64,000 bases of DNA from Sternotherus odoratus (Eukaryota; Chordata; Testudines; Kinosternidae), in the NCBI GenBank assembly GCA_032164245.1, contig JAVMKO010000002.1, positions 90,967,340 to 91,031,339 on the forward strand. Direction: 5' to 3'. Below are positions 1 to 9,689 of this stretch, piece by piece. The notes beneath the pieces were generated by a model. It made no database searches, was not told where the DNA came from, and saw nothing but the letters and a program-made list of their open reading frames with translations. The translations under genes were made by a program, and so were the position numbers. Numbering within the stretch: position 1 is the first letter of the stretch; every line of letters starts with the position of its first letter.

Positions 1-567
1 AAGTGGTTGCTTCCATTTAAGACCAAACGCGCTCCCAACCCCTCCACCCCCCGCCAGCCCGTAGCGGTAGCTAGCAGGGATTTTGACAAGTCTGCAAGCG
101 GTTCCTTCCGCTTAAGACCCCCAGCCAGCCCTTAGCGAGAGATTTTTGGTTTTGTTTTGCAGTTTGCGGTTCACTGGGAGCCACGCGGTGGAGAGAGGAG
201 GAATCCACGTGGTGGGGGGAAGGGGGTGGGGTTACTCTAGAATATCCAAGTGCTTCTTTTAAATATGGATTTCAGTTTACCATGGCTGGCTGCATGGATG
301 ATTTCAGAAGCCGTGTTGTGCTGAGGCTCGCATATGTGTGTGAGATGCTGTAACTTTTCTGTGAGCCATTCAGTCACTTTTAGGTGTGGAATATGACCTT
401 GTACATAAATCATATCAGGCCTCTGAATACTGAGGTTGCCAGTTGCATAGTACTCCCATTGTGATCCGTCCGAGAATGCATCTGTCTCATAACCTTGTAG
501 CTTTCTTTGCCCACATTTGAATGTATTTGTCTCATAACCTTGAATGTATGTCTCATAAGTTTGAACC

Positions 568-1103
568 TTTCTTTGCCCACAGCTGCACAATTATCTCAGA
601 ATCCCCCGTCCTGCTCTTCACGCCGTGCATCGCAGATATGAAAGCGTAAAAAGAAAACGTGCGATGATATGTTCAATGAACTACTGGAAAACTTGCGTGC
701 TGAGGCAACCCACCAGATGGAATGGAGGGAAAGATTGCTCCAGTCAAGGCTGGAATCGAGAGCCGCAGCAGAAAAGAGGGAAGAAATGTGGCTGGAGCGC
801 GAACAAAGATGACTGGAGCGCGAAGAAAGATGATTGGAACGCGAAGAAAGACGACAGGAACGCGAAGAAAGGCGGATGGATGCTTTGCTCCGGATAATGG
901 AGGACCAAAGAGACATGCTGAGGTGTCTGGTGGAGCTGAAGCAGGACCAAAGATCGCTTCTGCAGTCTCTGTCTAGCCACCTCCCCCCATCCCCAAGTCC
1001 CATAGCTTCCCCACCCAAACGTGGGGTGAGAACCCGGGGGGGGGGAAGCTCCGGGGACCGACCCACTCTACCCCACAAGCCAGCACAAGCAGCAGCAAGA
1101 TGA
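568..1103 (+). pseudogene. decayed Myb/SANT-type partner protein of Harbinger, last exon
   Basis: A pyrimidine-rich splice acceptor ends at 582 (TTTCTTTGCCCACAG) and a reading frame runs from about 588 to a stop at 1101-1103. It has in-frame TGA codons at 639-641, 810-812 and 831-833, all in positions where the surrounding arginine-rich pattern suggests an ancestral CGA, which fits CpG decay. The visible protein has a basic stretch, then DDMFNELLENLRAE, then a coiled coil of repeated LEREER units, then MEDQRDMLRCLVELKQDQ and a proline-rich tail. This matches the C-terminal part of the Myb-like proteins that accompany vertebrate Harbinger transposases and help them reach the nucleus and DNA. 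The SANT DNA-binding domain would be in an upstream exon and is not seen here. Short frames in other phases across 625-980 are shadows of it. Confidence 0.68.
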
Positions 1104-1274
1104 ATTTATCAAAAGACTTTTAAAAGCTGCTGTGTCTTGGCCCCCCTTCTCTCCCCCCCTTCCCCCACTCTTCTCTCCGCTCCTCCACCACTGCGACTGC
1201 TGGTTTCCCTCCTCCCCCACCCTGTTCTGGGCTACCTTGCCAGTGATCCCCTGTATTTGTGTTTGTGATGAAGC

Positions 1275-1312
1275 AATAAAGAAAGCATGATTTTTAAAAC
1301 ATTGAATTTATT
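1275..1312. terminator. back-to-back polyadenylation signals of the two convergent Harbinger genes
   Basis: AATAAA occurs on the plus strand at 1275-1280, downstream of the Myb-like exon. The complement TTTATT at 1307-1312 gives AATAAA on the minus strand, downstream of the transposase stop at 1397. The two signals are only about 30 bases apart, so the transcripts would overlap tail to tail. Hexamers alone are weak evidence, but placement and orientation fit both genes. Confidence 0.55.
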
Positions 1313-1396
1313 TCCTCTGCAAGCATCGGGAGGGGGGAGGGAAAGAGGGTGCAAGGATGGCAGGCTTAGGGCCGAGCAGAGCAAGGGAGCGGGTTG

Positions 1397-2713
1397 TCAA
1401 ATGCCATCTTGGGCACTCATAAAACTGGTTTTCAAGGCATCCCTGAGGCGCAGCGCGTCATGGTGCGCTCTTCTACTTTCCCTGCTGTTTGGCTGCTGGT
1501 AAGCAGCGGACAGGAAATTTGCCTCTGCCTCCCCGCCCGCCATAAACGTTTCCCCCTTGCTCTCACAGAGATTGTGGAGCACTGAGCAAGCAGCAATAAC
1601 AATGGGGATATTTCTCTTGCTGATGTCTGAGCGAATCAGTAATGAACGCCATCGCCCCTTCAGACGGCCAAATGCACACTCTACTGCCATCCTGCACTTG
1701 CTTATCCTGTAGTTGAACAGCTCCTGACCCCTGTCCAGGGCTCCTGTGTAGGGCTTCGTAAGCCAGGGCATTAAGGGGTAGGCTGGGTCCCCAATGATAA
1801 CGATCAGCATTTCCACCCCCCTGACGGAAATTTTCTGGTCGGGGAAGAAAATCCCTTGCTGCAGCTGTCTAAAAATCCTACAGTTCCTGAAAATACGAGC
1901 GTCATGAAGCTTTCCCGGCCACCCCACGTACAGGTCGGTGAAACGTCCCTTGTGGTCAACCACTGCTTGCATGACCACAGAATAATATCCCTTCCGGTTT
2001 CTGTACTCTGCGGCCTCGTTGTCCGGTGCCAGGATAGGGATATGAGTCCCATCTATAGCCCCATCACAGTTAGGGAATCCCATGGCGGCAAAGCCATCTG
2101 TCGTAGATTGCAGGTTTCCAAGGTTTATAACCCTGGGTAGCAGCAGCTCAACGATTGCCCTGCTTACTTGCATCACAGCAGACCCCACTGTAGATTTACC
2201 CACCCCAAACTGATTCGCGACTGACCGGTAGCTGTCTGGCGTTGCAAGCTTCCAGAGGGCTATCGCCACTCGCTTCTCAACTGTGAGGGCCGCTCTCATT
2301 CTGGTATTCTTGCGCCAGAGGGCCGGGGAAAGCAAGTCACAAAGTTCCATGAATGTGCCCTTACGCATGCGAAAGTTTCTGAGCCACTGGGAGTCATCCC
2401 AGACCCACAGCACTATGCGATCCCACCAGTCAGTGCTTGTTTCCCTGGCCCAGAATCGGCGTTCCACGGCATGAGCCTGCCCCATTGCCACCAAATTTGC
2501 CAGATTGTCGGTCGCCCTACTTCCAAAAATGTCACTGTCCCTGTCCCTGCTGTGCACGTCCAGGTCCATCTCCTCATCACTGTCGTCAGGTTCCGGAAAG
2601 CGCAGTTGTCTCCGGATCGCGTTCCTCTGCAAACGGTACAGCATAAAATCCACAACAGTGCGCGAGGTCCTCACAACGGCCAGTACTGCAGCGGTGGCAT
2701 CAGCGGGCTCCAT
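1397..2713 (-). CDS. PIF/Harbinger transposase (HARBI1-like DDE nuclease), intact
   Basis: This 438-residue frame is uninterrupted from ATG (2713) to stop. Residues 143-185 look like a helix-turn-helix (TVEKRVAIALWKL to FGVGKSTVGSAV). The catalytic DDE core of the DDE_Tnp_4 type follows: D221 in IDGTHIPI, D309 in GDPAYPL and E345 in VECAFGRLKGRW, with WPGKLHDARIF at about 265-275 between them. Family members run about 350-450 residues, so the length is normal. The enzyme would cut element ends and join them to a 3-bp target. The upstream ATG is the first in the frame and lies shortly after a promoter-like region near the right TIR. The absence of stops while its Myb partner carries three is unusual. 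It might be a young copy, or a frame kept open by selection. It resembles HARBI1, but it is inside a transposon with a recognisable end, so I do not call it the host HARBI1 gene. Confidence 0.9.
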   Translation of the reverse strand: MEPADATAAVLAVVRTSRTVVDFMLYRLQRNAIRRQLRFPEPDDSDEEMDLDVHSRDRDSDIFGSRATDNLANLVAMGQAHAVERRFWARETSTDWWDRIVLWVWDDSQWLRNFRMRKGTFMELCDLLSPALWRKNTRMRAALTVEKRVAIALWKLATPDSYRSVANQFGVGKSTVGSAVMQVSRAIVELLLPRVINLGNLQSTTDGFAAMGFPNCDGAIDGTHIPILAPDNEAAEYRNRKGYYSVVMQAVVDHKGRFTDLYVGWPGKLHDARIFRNCRIFRQLQQGIFFPDQKISVRGVEMLIVIIGDPAYPLMPWLTKPYTGALDRGQELFNYRISKCRMAVECAFGRLKGRWRSLLIRSDISKRNIPIVIAACSVLHNLCESKGETFMAGGEAEANFLSAAYQQPNSRESRRAHHDALRLRDALKTSFMSAQDGI

Positions 2714-3005
2714 GCTTGCCGCGCTATGGCGTTAGCGAGGCGCGGAGAAAGGGCGTGAATAATGGGATGCCTACCCACAGTGAAATGGGGTCGGCGACGC
2801 AAAAAATGGGCGCGAAATTATGAAATGCCTACCCATAGTGCAGCACTCGAAATGGTGCCTGCTGGGGACTCCGGGAACTGTGGGATAGGTACCCACAGTG
2901 CAATGCTCGCAAAGTTGTGCGGACAGACACTGTCGACTTGCTATGCTTTGTGGGGATGCACAAAATCGACTCTATACAGTCTGCTTTAAAAAATCGACTT
3001 AAAGG

Positions 3006-3041
3006 AAATCGACCTACTGCTGTAATGAAGACATACCCTAA
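3006..3041. repeat. right terminal inverted repeat and probable TAA target duplication of the Harbinger element
   Basis: The terminal bases read on the minus strand begin GGGTATGTCTTCATTAC and continue into AGGTCGATTT. TAA at 3039-3041 is the likely target duplication. The same start (GGG, then GTCTTCACTA) and a GATCG/ATCGAC-type subterminal motif occur at 8523 and 33899. Confidence 0.6.
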
Positions 3042-3942
3042 GTCACTTTCCAAACAGGTGATGTCGCATTTCCTTGGTTTAGGGGTCTCGTGCGGACTGC
3101 AGTCTTTCATAGAAGCTGTGGGGAAGGAGACCAGGGCTGTGCTCAAAGGCTGATCAGTCACACAGAGTAACCTGTGCACCCTCTACCTATCAAAAAGAAA
3201 GGGTCTGCACTGGGTTACATTGTGGATGAGCTAGAGAGACGCTGCCTCCCTCCCTTTATGAGACTCCAGTTCCCCAACACCCTGCACAACTGGCAATGAT
3301 CTCCTGTGGTCACTCTTCCAGTCCACGGCCTGGAACAGCAGCCAGATGTGTGGGATGAATTTCACATCCCCACGCTCTACTCTTGTACATGCTGCAGGCA
3401 CAGAAAAGGGGGTTTGTGAGGCTGGAGAGAATTTCAGCCACAACTAGTTTGTTAAATACATTTTTCAATATTTTGAATGTCTCCTTACTCCCAAATAAAA
3501 CATTTGTAGTCAGAATGAAAACAAGTTTTTCCTATAGAAGGGATATAGGAAAAAGTCCAAATATCTGGACACCTACTGTGCCATGTTGATTTCAGTGAGA
3601 AATTTTGAGTGTATAAGCAATGAAAGATTAGGCTCATATAAGGTTTTATCTAATCTAGCCTTTTGAAGCACCTCACTCACATTTTCATCTGACCACTCTA
3701 AATAAAGTGGAAATACGGCACGTGCCAAACAATATATTACAATGCTCAGGTTTAGGTTCAACTCCCCCTGAGCCTGGTTATTTTACGTGCCTAGTTTTTC
3801 AGATCTCTGAATCTGATCATTGCTTCCCATACTCAAGGCCGAATGCAGGAATGCTATAAGCAGATGTAAATCCGTCAATAAGAATGGATTTATGCCTGCT
3901 CATATTGAGGCTGAATTTGGTCCAATATGTTTTGCAACAGAT
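3042..3942. other. no recognisable feature
   Basis: Unique-looking DNA. Only short frames without similarity to anything I recognise; no tandem repeat or RNA gene seen. Confidence 0.5.
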
Positions 3943-4071
3943 CTAATCATAAATTCAATCATATAAAGAGACACCATTGTGTGTGTATGTATGTGTGTAA
4001 AATGGTGTCTCTTTAGATGATTTTATCTATCTATAAATGGTGTCTCTTTAAATGATTGGATTTATGATTAG
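3943..4071. repeat. hairpin-forming inverted repeat with a third partial copy of one arm
   Basis: The left arm (3943-3978) and the right arm (4036-4071) are inverted copies of 36 bases with two mismatches. A further partial copy of the right arm (AATGGTGTCTCTTTAGATGA) lies between them at 4001-4020, next to a short GT/ATGT microsatellite. The structure could be a degenerate small MITE or a local foldback duplication. No convincing target duplication is visible. Confidence 0.7.
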
Positions 4072-4809
4072 AATACATGAATATATATTGCTTTTACTTG
4101 AGGATAAAAAGATTCTGTATGTGGCTTGAGTGCAGATTTAATTACTGAATTCCTGATTTCTCCCAGGTACTACAATTTTCTGCAAAGAACACAAGCTTCT
4201 AATTATACTTATTCTCCAGGAGTAGGTTGGGTTCTATGGGTCTGGGGCCACGTGCCCATGCAGGTATTTTGTGTGCATTTATTCTATTTAATAAATGTTT
4301 ATGCAAACAGCCATGCCTCTATTTGTCTGAATCCGACAGTGAAATTTTTTTTAAAAAAAATACAAGTTACATTTTGGAATCACCCACAAATATGGCTTCA
4401 TGCCCAAAGAATTTTACTTTTTAATTATGGGAAGATAATTGATAATTGAAAACAGGCAGAAGTGAGTATGGTGGCAAACTGATCATGGAAACTTCCTTTG
4501 TTGAAGAAAAAAATAAGATAGCTGAAATTGATTAAAGGTACACTGTCAATATCTAATTGATTATTAGTAATGAATAATTTTTCTGCCTCCAACTCTTTGT
4601 GTTGTAGTCAAATTATTTTTAGCCTTGTTAAAGCTAGTGAACAAAAAAACTCCTGAGTGAAAAGCAAATTACTTCATTTGAATTTGGTGAAGAACAAAGT
4701 ATAGGAGCAATTTAGTAAAGACTCTAAACATTAGATGCTAGATACTTCACACCAGATGTAGTTTAGCTTTTGGTAAAAATGAACACCAAGAACAGTACCA
4801 CTATGTAGA
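4072..4809. other. AT-rich stretch without recognised feature
   Basis: Short A/T runs and small frames only; nothing I can identify. Confidence 0.5.
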
Positions 4810-4817
4810 GCTGTGTG

Positions 4818-6546
4818 CAGGGACGGATTTAGGGGCAGGTAATGCAGGCCACCACCTGGGTTGCTAGGCTTGAGGGGCGCCTGGCTTGGGGTGCTATTTT
4901 TGTTGTTAGGGACAAAATGTTTGAAGTAAAATGTTTCAGGCATTTCACATGTGGATTAATTTTTCACTAACCTCCTAGAATGTTCCGGACCTTTGTAGAA
5001 TCTTGTGGAATCTTGTAGAATCTTCCAGACTTTCTGAGATCTACATTTTTCTTGAATTGCCTACAATGTTGTCAGTCATGTCCTCGTGGATAAATAAGGG
5101 ACAGGGCATTGCCAGTCAGTGAGATATAAGAACGAAGTGAGAGCCCAGCTGCAATATTGTGACTCTTGTTTTATTGTGTAATTATGAATGTTTACTTGTG
5201 TTTTAAGACATGAAGAATGTGAGTCACAACTAATAAAGGACATATTTAATGAGATGCCAGAGATATCTATCAAACTCCTATCTACACAACAATATAAAAG
5301 AAATATTGTTACTTTCTTTTGCCATGCTGAAAACGTAATGTTTGTTGACTTTCTAGGACTGTGAAACATGGACTTTGCTCTCCCTAATACTGTCTGTTTT
5401 TCCCTCTGTAGAAAATAAAAGATGCCCCCAAAGAAGCTTCCGGGAACTCAGTATAAGAGCAGCAAAGAGCTCAATTGCAATCTAGTTTGCAGCAAGGGGA
5501 AAATTTGATGGGAAAATATCTGAAACAGAAGCAATTGTCCCAGTGCAGAAGACATTGAGGAGCGAAGTGTAAAAGATGGCAGTCCTATTACTAAGGAATT
5601 ATCAGCTTTACCTGAAAATAAGGAATGAAAATGTGAGGAAAGTGATGGCAAATCGTCCAGTTTTCCTGGTAACGTAAAGGAGAGTCATGATAAAGAAGAA
5701 TGTGGCTCACATGAAAAGGAGAATAATGACCAAGAAAAATCTGGCTTACATAAAAAGGAGAAACACGATGAAGAAGAATCACCCTCACATGATGGCAGAA
5801 ACAGCAGCAAGAAAAGCAGCACACCACAGATCGATAGATCACATCCTGCTTTATGGCTGGCAATCTTAAATTCTGCTGATATTGAGCATACAATTTTGAA
5901 CAGGCCAGCAAAAATCAAGGATATGATTATGATGGATTGGGTCACAGAAACCCCCCTTGTGATTGCCACTTGACATGCTGGGACTACCTCTAAGCCCATT
6001 TTCCCTGGCAACCTGGGACTTCAGCGCCCTGCCTGGTTGTGCCAGACACACTAGCCTGCTACAAACACAGACCCACACCCCAATCTGGATCTATGCTGGT
6101 TATGTGATATGTATGTATCTTGTAAACATTATATCTGTTACTTGCAATCCTCCATAACCTGAGCCCGACTCCAGATGTACAGTACCTTACTTTTTAACTT
6201 GTGTATATTTAATACTGGTCCATCCAATGTTGGTGCACAGTGCAATTTCTTGATGTGAGTGCATTTCAGTTATTTTTAAAATTAAAAAGTTTCTATAAGC
6301 TTAGAGAAAACAATTTTTTTATTTGCTTATATATGGCATGAATAAATACAGATTTATAGATCCTACTGTACACATTTATCATCTTATATGACTGGGATAA
6401 ATCACGCATGCAAATCGAGCACCAAAGTCGAGAAATGGGCTACAAATGCAATAAAAAATAAGGCATTCAAAAGTTTAACAAATGGAGAGAGAGGGCACCC
6501 AAGATGCTCCTCGCTTGGGGCTCCATTTGGTCTAGGACCGGCCCTG
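4818..6546 (+). mobile_element. decayed hAT transposon with 8-bp target duplication
   Basis: The ends are inverted copies: CAGGGACGGATTTAGG on the left and, read inward, CAGGGCCGGTCCTAGACC on the right. This CAGGGCCGG type of end is typical of hAT elements of the ZMYM/Ac group. Flanking octamers GCTGTGTG (4810-4817) and GCTGTGTA (6547-6554) match at seven of eight positions, as expected for a hAT insertion. The interior holds a broken transposase N-terminus (from 5422). Past about 5930 the sequence no longer looks like hAT coding DNA and may include a fragment of another repeat replacing the deleted transposase body. Confidence 0.85.
5422..5975 (+). pseudogene. N-terminal remnant of a hAT (ZMYM/TTF-type) transposase
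   Basis: An ATG at 5422 begins MPPKKLPGTQYKSS, which resembles the basic start of hAT transposases of this group, but the frame stops after about 28 codons. A second open stretch from about 5680 encodes an acidic/basic repeat region with SHEKEN and LHKKEK units, then HPALWLAILNSADIEH, reminiscent of the segment before the TTF-type zinc finger. No BED/TTF finger, RNase H core or hAT dimerisation domain follows. A candidate splice acceptor (CCCTCTGTAG) precedes the ATG. It is a dead fragment in a deletion derivative. The assignment rests on short motifs. Confidence 0.5.
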
Positions 6547-6554
6547 GCTGTGTA

Positions 6555-8519
6555 AACTCTCCCCCTAGAACTAAGTAGTATCTGAAATCAGCAACTTGTC
6601 ACAAATTCAAATTTTGTCTTTGAACTAGCAAAAGTTTGCTTGAATTTTGTTCACACCCACTAGCTTTCTGCTCCATCAGGCTGCTGTTTAATTTATATGG
6701 AGTTAAGACCTGGTATGTTTTAAAAATGAATCTGAGCCAAGCCTCCAAACTCTGGGAAAATCTAAGTCCAGAGCCTAACTTTACAGCTTGAAACAATTTC
6801 TATTAATTGATTTAGGCTGCATGCAGCTAGTCAGCATGCCATTTCTCCTGTGTTCCTCATTGGGTGGTTAAAGGAAAAATAATCAGTTAATTTACAGATT
6901 ACCAGATCAAGATATTTTATAATATACCTGGTCTTGTGAAGATAGTATAGTTTCCCTTGCTTGACACAAATGCAACACCAGTAGTTCCAATCTTTGTCTC
7001 AGTACTTGATAAACTTGTAATTTCCATAAGATACATCAGAACACACCACCACATTTTATGTTATTCTAGCTTCCAAATTCCTTAATTACTTTCACTTTAA
7101 TTCTCCAGTTCCTGAATCCTGCAGTTCTGCACATTGGATACTCTATACTCTCTGGGTGAGATTTAAAAAAACTAAATCGGAATTGGCCTGACCTCGATCT
7201 TCAGTTGAGTGCTTGAAAAAACCCCACTCTCTCTATGCAAATGAAAGGAGGCTCAGCTTGCATTTCTGATTAGCAATGCAACGTTCAGCAAACGTTGTCT
7301 AGTTCACGTTTACTTATATTACAAAAACAGGAAAGAATGATAACAAAACTATTTTAAGTTATCATAAGCACATAAGACCGTAATGAAGTGCGACAAATGG
7401 TTACAGTTTCAATTATCCAAACCAAAACTATTTGCAGTGTGATCTAATGACCTTGAGAAGTTTCTATTAGAATCAACCTGATAGAGCTCACACACAGGGA
7501 CCCTTAATACTTCCAGTAACTTAGTTCCAATATTGAGAAACTCTTGCATTTTGGTATCATCATTGTTCTGAACGGTCCAGCTTGATGGCTAGTCCACAGC
7601 TCTGTTGTACAGCATCACATGACATACACCATGATACTACAGTATGAAGCAGTTTGCAGAGATCATTCCTTTAAGCTGATGCAAGCTTCTTCAAAACACA
7701 TGCTACTAAATTCGACCCACTAAAAGCACTGACTATTTTTTGTTCATTTATTGAAATTATATTCCAGCTGTTCTGAGTAATTCTATCTGCCCCTGGTTTG
7801 TGTGTGACCAAATCCCCAGTGCTGTGTTATAATTCTTGTTTAGATACTGCAAATAGATTTTCATCAGTGTCTGCTGCAGAGATGACAAACCACTGTAGAT
7901 TTGTAACAGGAACTCCTCATTGTTAACTATAGTTTTAACAGAAATAATAATGAAAAATACATTTTATGAAACAATATTTTTGGAGGTCACGGCCAAAATT
8001 TTTTTTTGCTTAACAAGCCTGAGTTTCTGAGATGAATTCTAGTAAGCTGCATAGCCCGTGGGTGGGGCAAGGAGGAAAGAATTGGATGCATACGTATGTT
8101 ACCTTGAGGAAGATGTCAGTGCTGCTTTTCTGCAGCACTGTCCTGATGATTGCACACATTTTTACATGAAATGAAACATAAAATGATATTTGATAACCCA
8201 AAAAAGCATTTTATGTGAGCAGCTGACAAGCAGTTTATTACAGTAGTTTTACATGGTCTTATTGGTCATAGCTTTGAAATTCCTGAGGCTGAGATGCTGT
8301 CGTGTGTTCAAAAGCACTTAATGAAGTTCAAATTTTCTTCCCGGTCCTGCATTATCACATCTTGAAGGTATGTCTTAATGTAAAATCAGATGGTTTATGA
8401 AACCACCAAACCTATAAAAGTAAAGAGAAATTCTCTGGGGCTTTTCTACAGCTCCTTTCTTTGGCTTCAACCCTAATCTTAGCTTTGATTTGCTTTAAAC
8501 TGTTATGCAGATGTCCTTC
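6555..8519. other. no recognisable feature
   Basis: Unique-looking, moderately AT-rich DNA with short random frames. I see no repeat, RNA gene or exon-like segment. Confidence 0.5.
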
Positions 8520-8522
8520 TAT

Positions 8523-8806
8523 GGGCTGGTCTCCACTAGGGGGGAAATCGACTGTAGATACGCAATTTCAGCTACGTTAATAACGTAGCTGAAATCGACG
8601 TCTCTACAGCCGACTTACCTCCCATCCTCATGGCGGTGGCGGTCAGCGGCACGGTCCCCCGTCGACTCCAGCTTGCGCCCCTTCAGGAGCTGGACTTCCG
8701 GAGTCGACGGGGGAGCCGCTGGTGATCGATTTATCGTGTCTTAACAAGACGCGATAAATCGGTCACCAAAAGATTGATCCCTGCCGGCTCAAGTGAAGAC
8801 AAGCCC
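8523..8806. mobile_element. 284-bp MITE with Harbinger-like ends
   Basis: Inverted ends: GGGCTGGTCTCCACTA on the left, and the right end AGTGAAGACAAGCCC. TAT flanks both sides (8520-8522 and 8807-8809), a 3-bp target duplication. Subterminal ATCGAC/GTCGAC motifs and an internal palindrome around AACGTAGCTGAAATCGAC are present. No coding capacity. The ends resemble those of the Harbinger element at 3038 and the copy at 33899. Confidence 0.8.
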
Positions 8807-8809
8807 TAT

Positions 8810-9689
8810 AACTTTGCACAGCTCTATGCCATTGTCACACAAATATTTGTATGTTTTCTATATACATTCCAAAACACTTTTATTTATTTCACTTACTTGC
8901 CTGTACTAAGATTAATAATATATTGTTGTGAAGGACTCACAAACAATTCATTTTCCTTAACTTTTCCTAGTGTCAGGTGAACCAACATTTCCCATTCCAT
9001 TCCCTTGCTCAACCGATTTCCTGTGAATGCACAAATCTGAATACAATTCACTCATTTATCATTAAAGTCCCAATTTAGCAGAATTAATAGGGCTTATTTA
9101 ACCTTCCCCCCAGAGGAAATGTATCAAGTTTTACAGAAATAGCATGTCTTTTTTTATATAAAAAAGTCCCACTATAAATCACAGCAAACACACACTTTCA
9201 TATCCTGCTTAACCATGAAAAACAACTAACCCAGAATAGTTTTACCCATGAGCAATATGCACAAAACCACATGTGCTTCTCTGGAAGTGATGTTTTTTCA
9301 TGTTTGTTTCTGAGGTAAATTAGTGTTCCTGAAAGATGACAGACCTGGAGGCTCACATTCTTGATTCATCTACAGAACAGGTATGGCATGTGCAGAGCTA
9401 CTGCAAGCTTCTGGATAGCACTTTGTAAATATGCCTGCTCTTTATTCTGGAGGAATTAACTCTACAGACAATGAGAGAGTTCATGTTCCATTTCCATTCA
9501 GTCCTTGGCCTCCCCTGAACCCTCCAACAAGTTTGTCTGTTAGCATAAGTTGTAAGGGTGTTTATTTGTGGCGTTGACATCCAGACCAAAGAACATGAAC
9601 TGAGACCAGCAACTTATTTTATTTAGGCCAAATAGCTATCAGTTGCTAATAACTTTCAATCATTCCTGAGCTAGATCAGAATTCATTTG
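8810..9689. other. no recognisable feature
   Basis: Short frames only; nothing identifiable. Confidence 0.45.

Larger units (their letters stand above)
1..3038 (-). mobile_element. PIF/Harbinger DNA transposon, left end outside the window
   Basis: The block carries the two genes expected of a vertebrate Harbinger element: a DDE transposase on the minus strand (1397-2713) and a Myb/SANT-type partner on the plus strand (exon 583-1103). The genes converge. On the right, the sequence ends at GACATACCC (to 3038) followed by TAA, which fits the TWA-type 3-bp target of Harbinger elements. Read inward on the minus strand this end begins GGGTATGTCTTCATTAC, close to the ends of the small elements at 8523 and 33899. 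No left TIR is visible, so the start is set at the window edge. The first 580 bases hold no clear coding sequence and may be intron or 5' region of the Myb-like gene. Confidence 0.82.

Noticed and set aside
596..1078. 160-residue minus-strand frame
   Set aside because: It is the antisense shadow of the Myb-like coiled-coil exon; its serine-rich repeats mirror the LEREER repeats.
1397..2713. Host HARBI1 gene
   Set aside because: The frame lies inside an element with a recognisable terminal repeat and Myb-type partner, so a transposon copy is more likely than the single domesticated gene.
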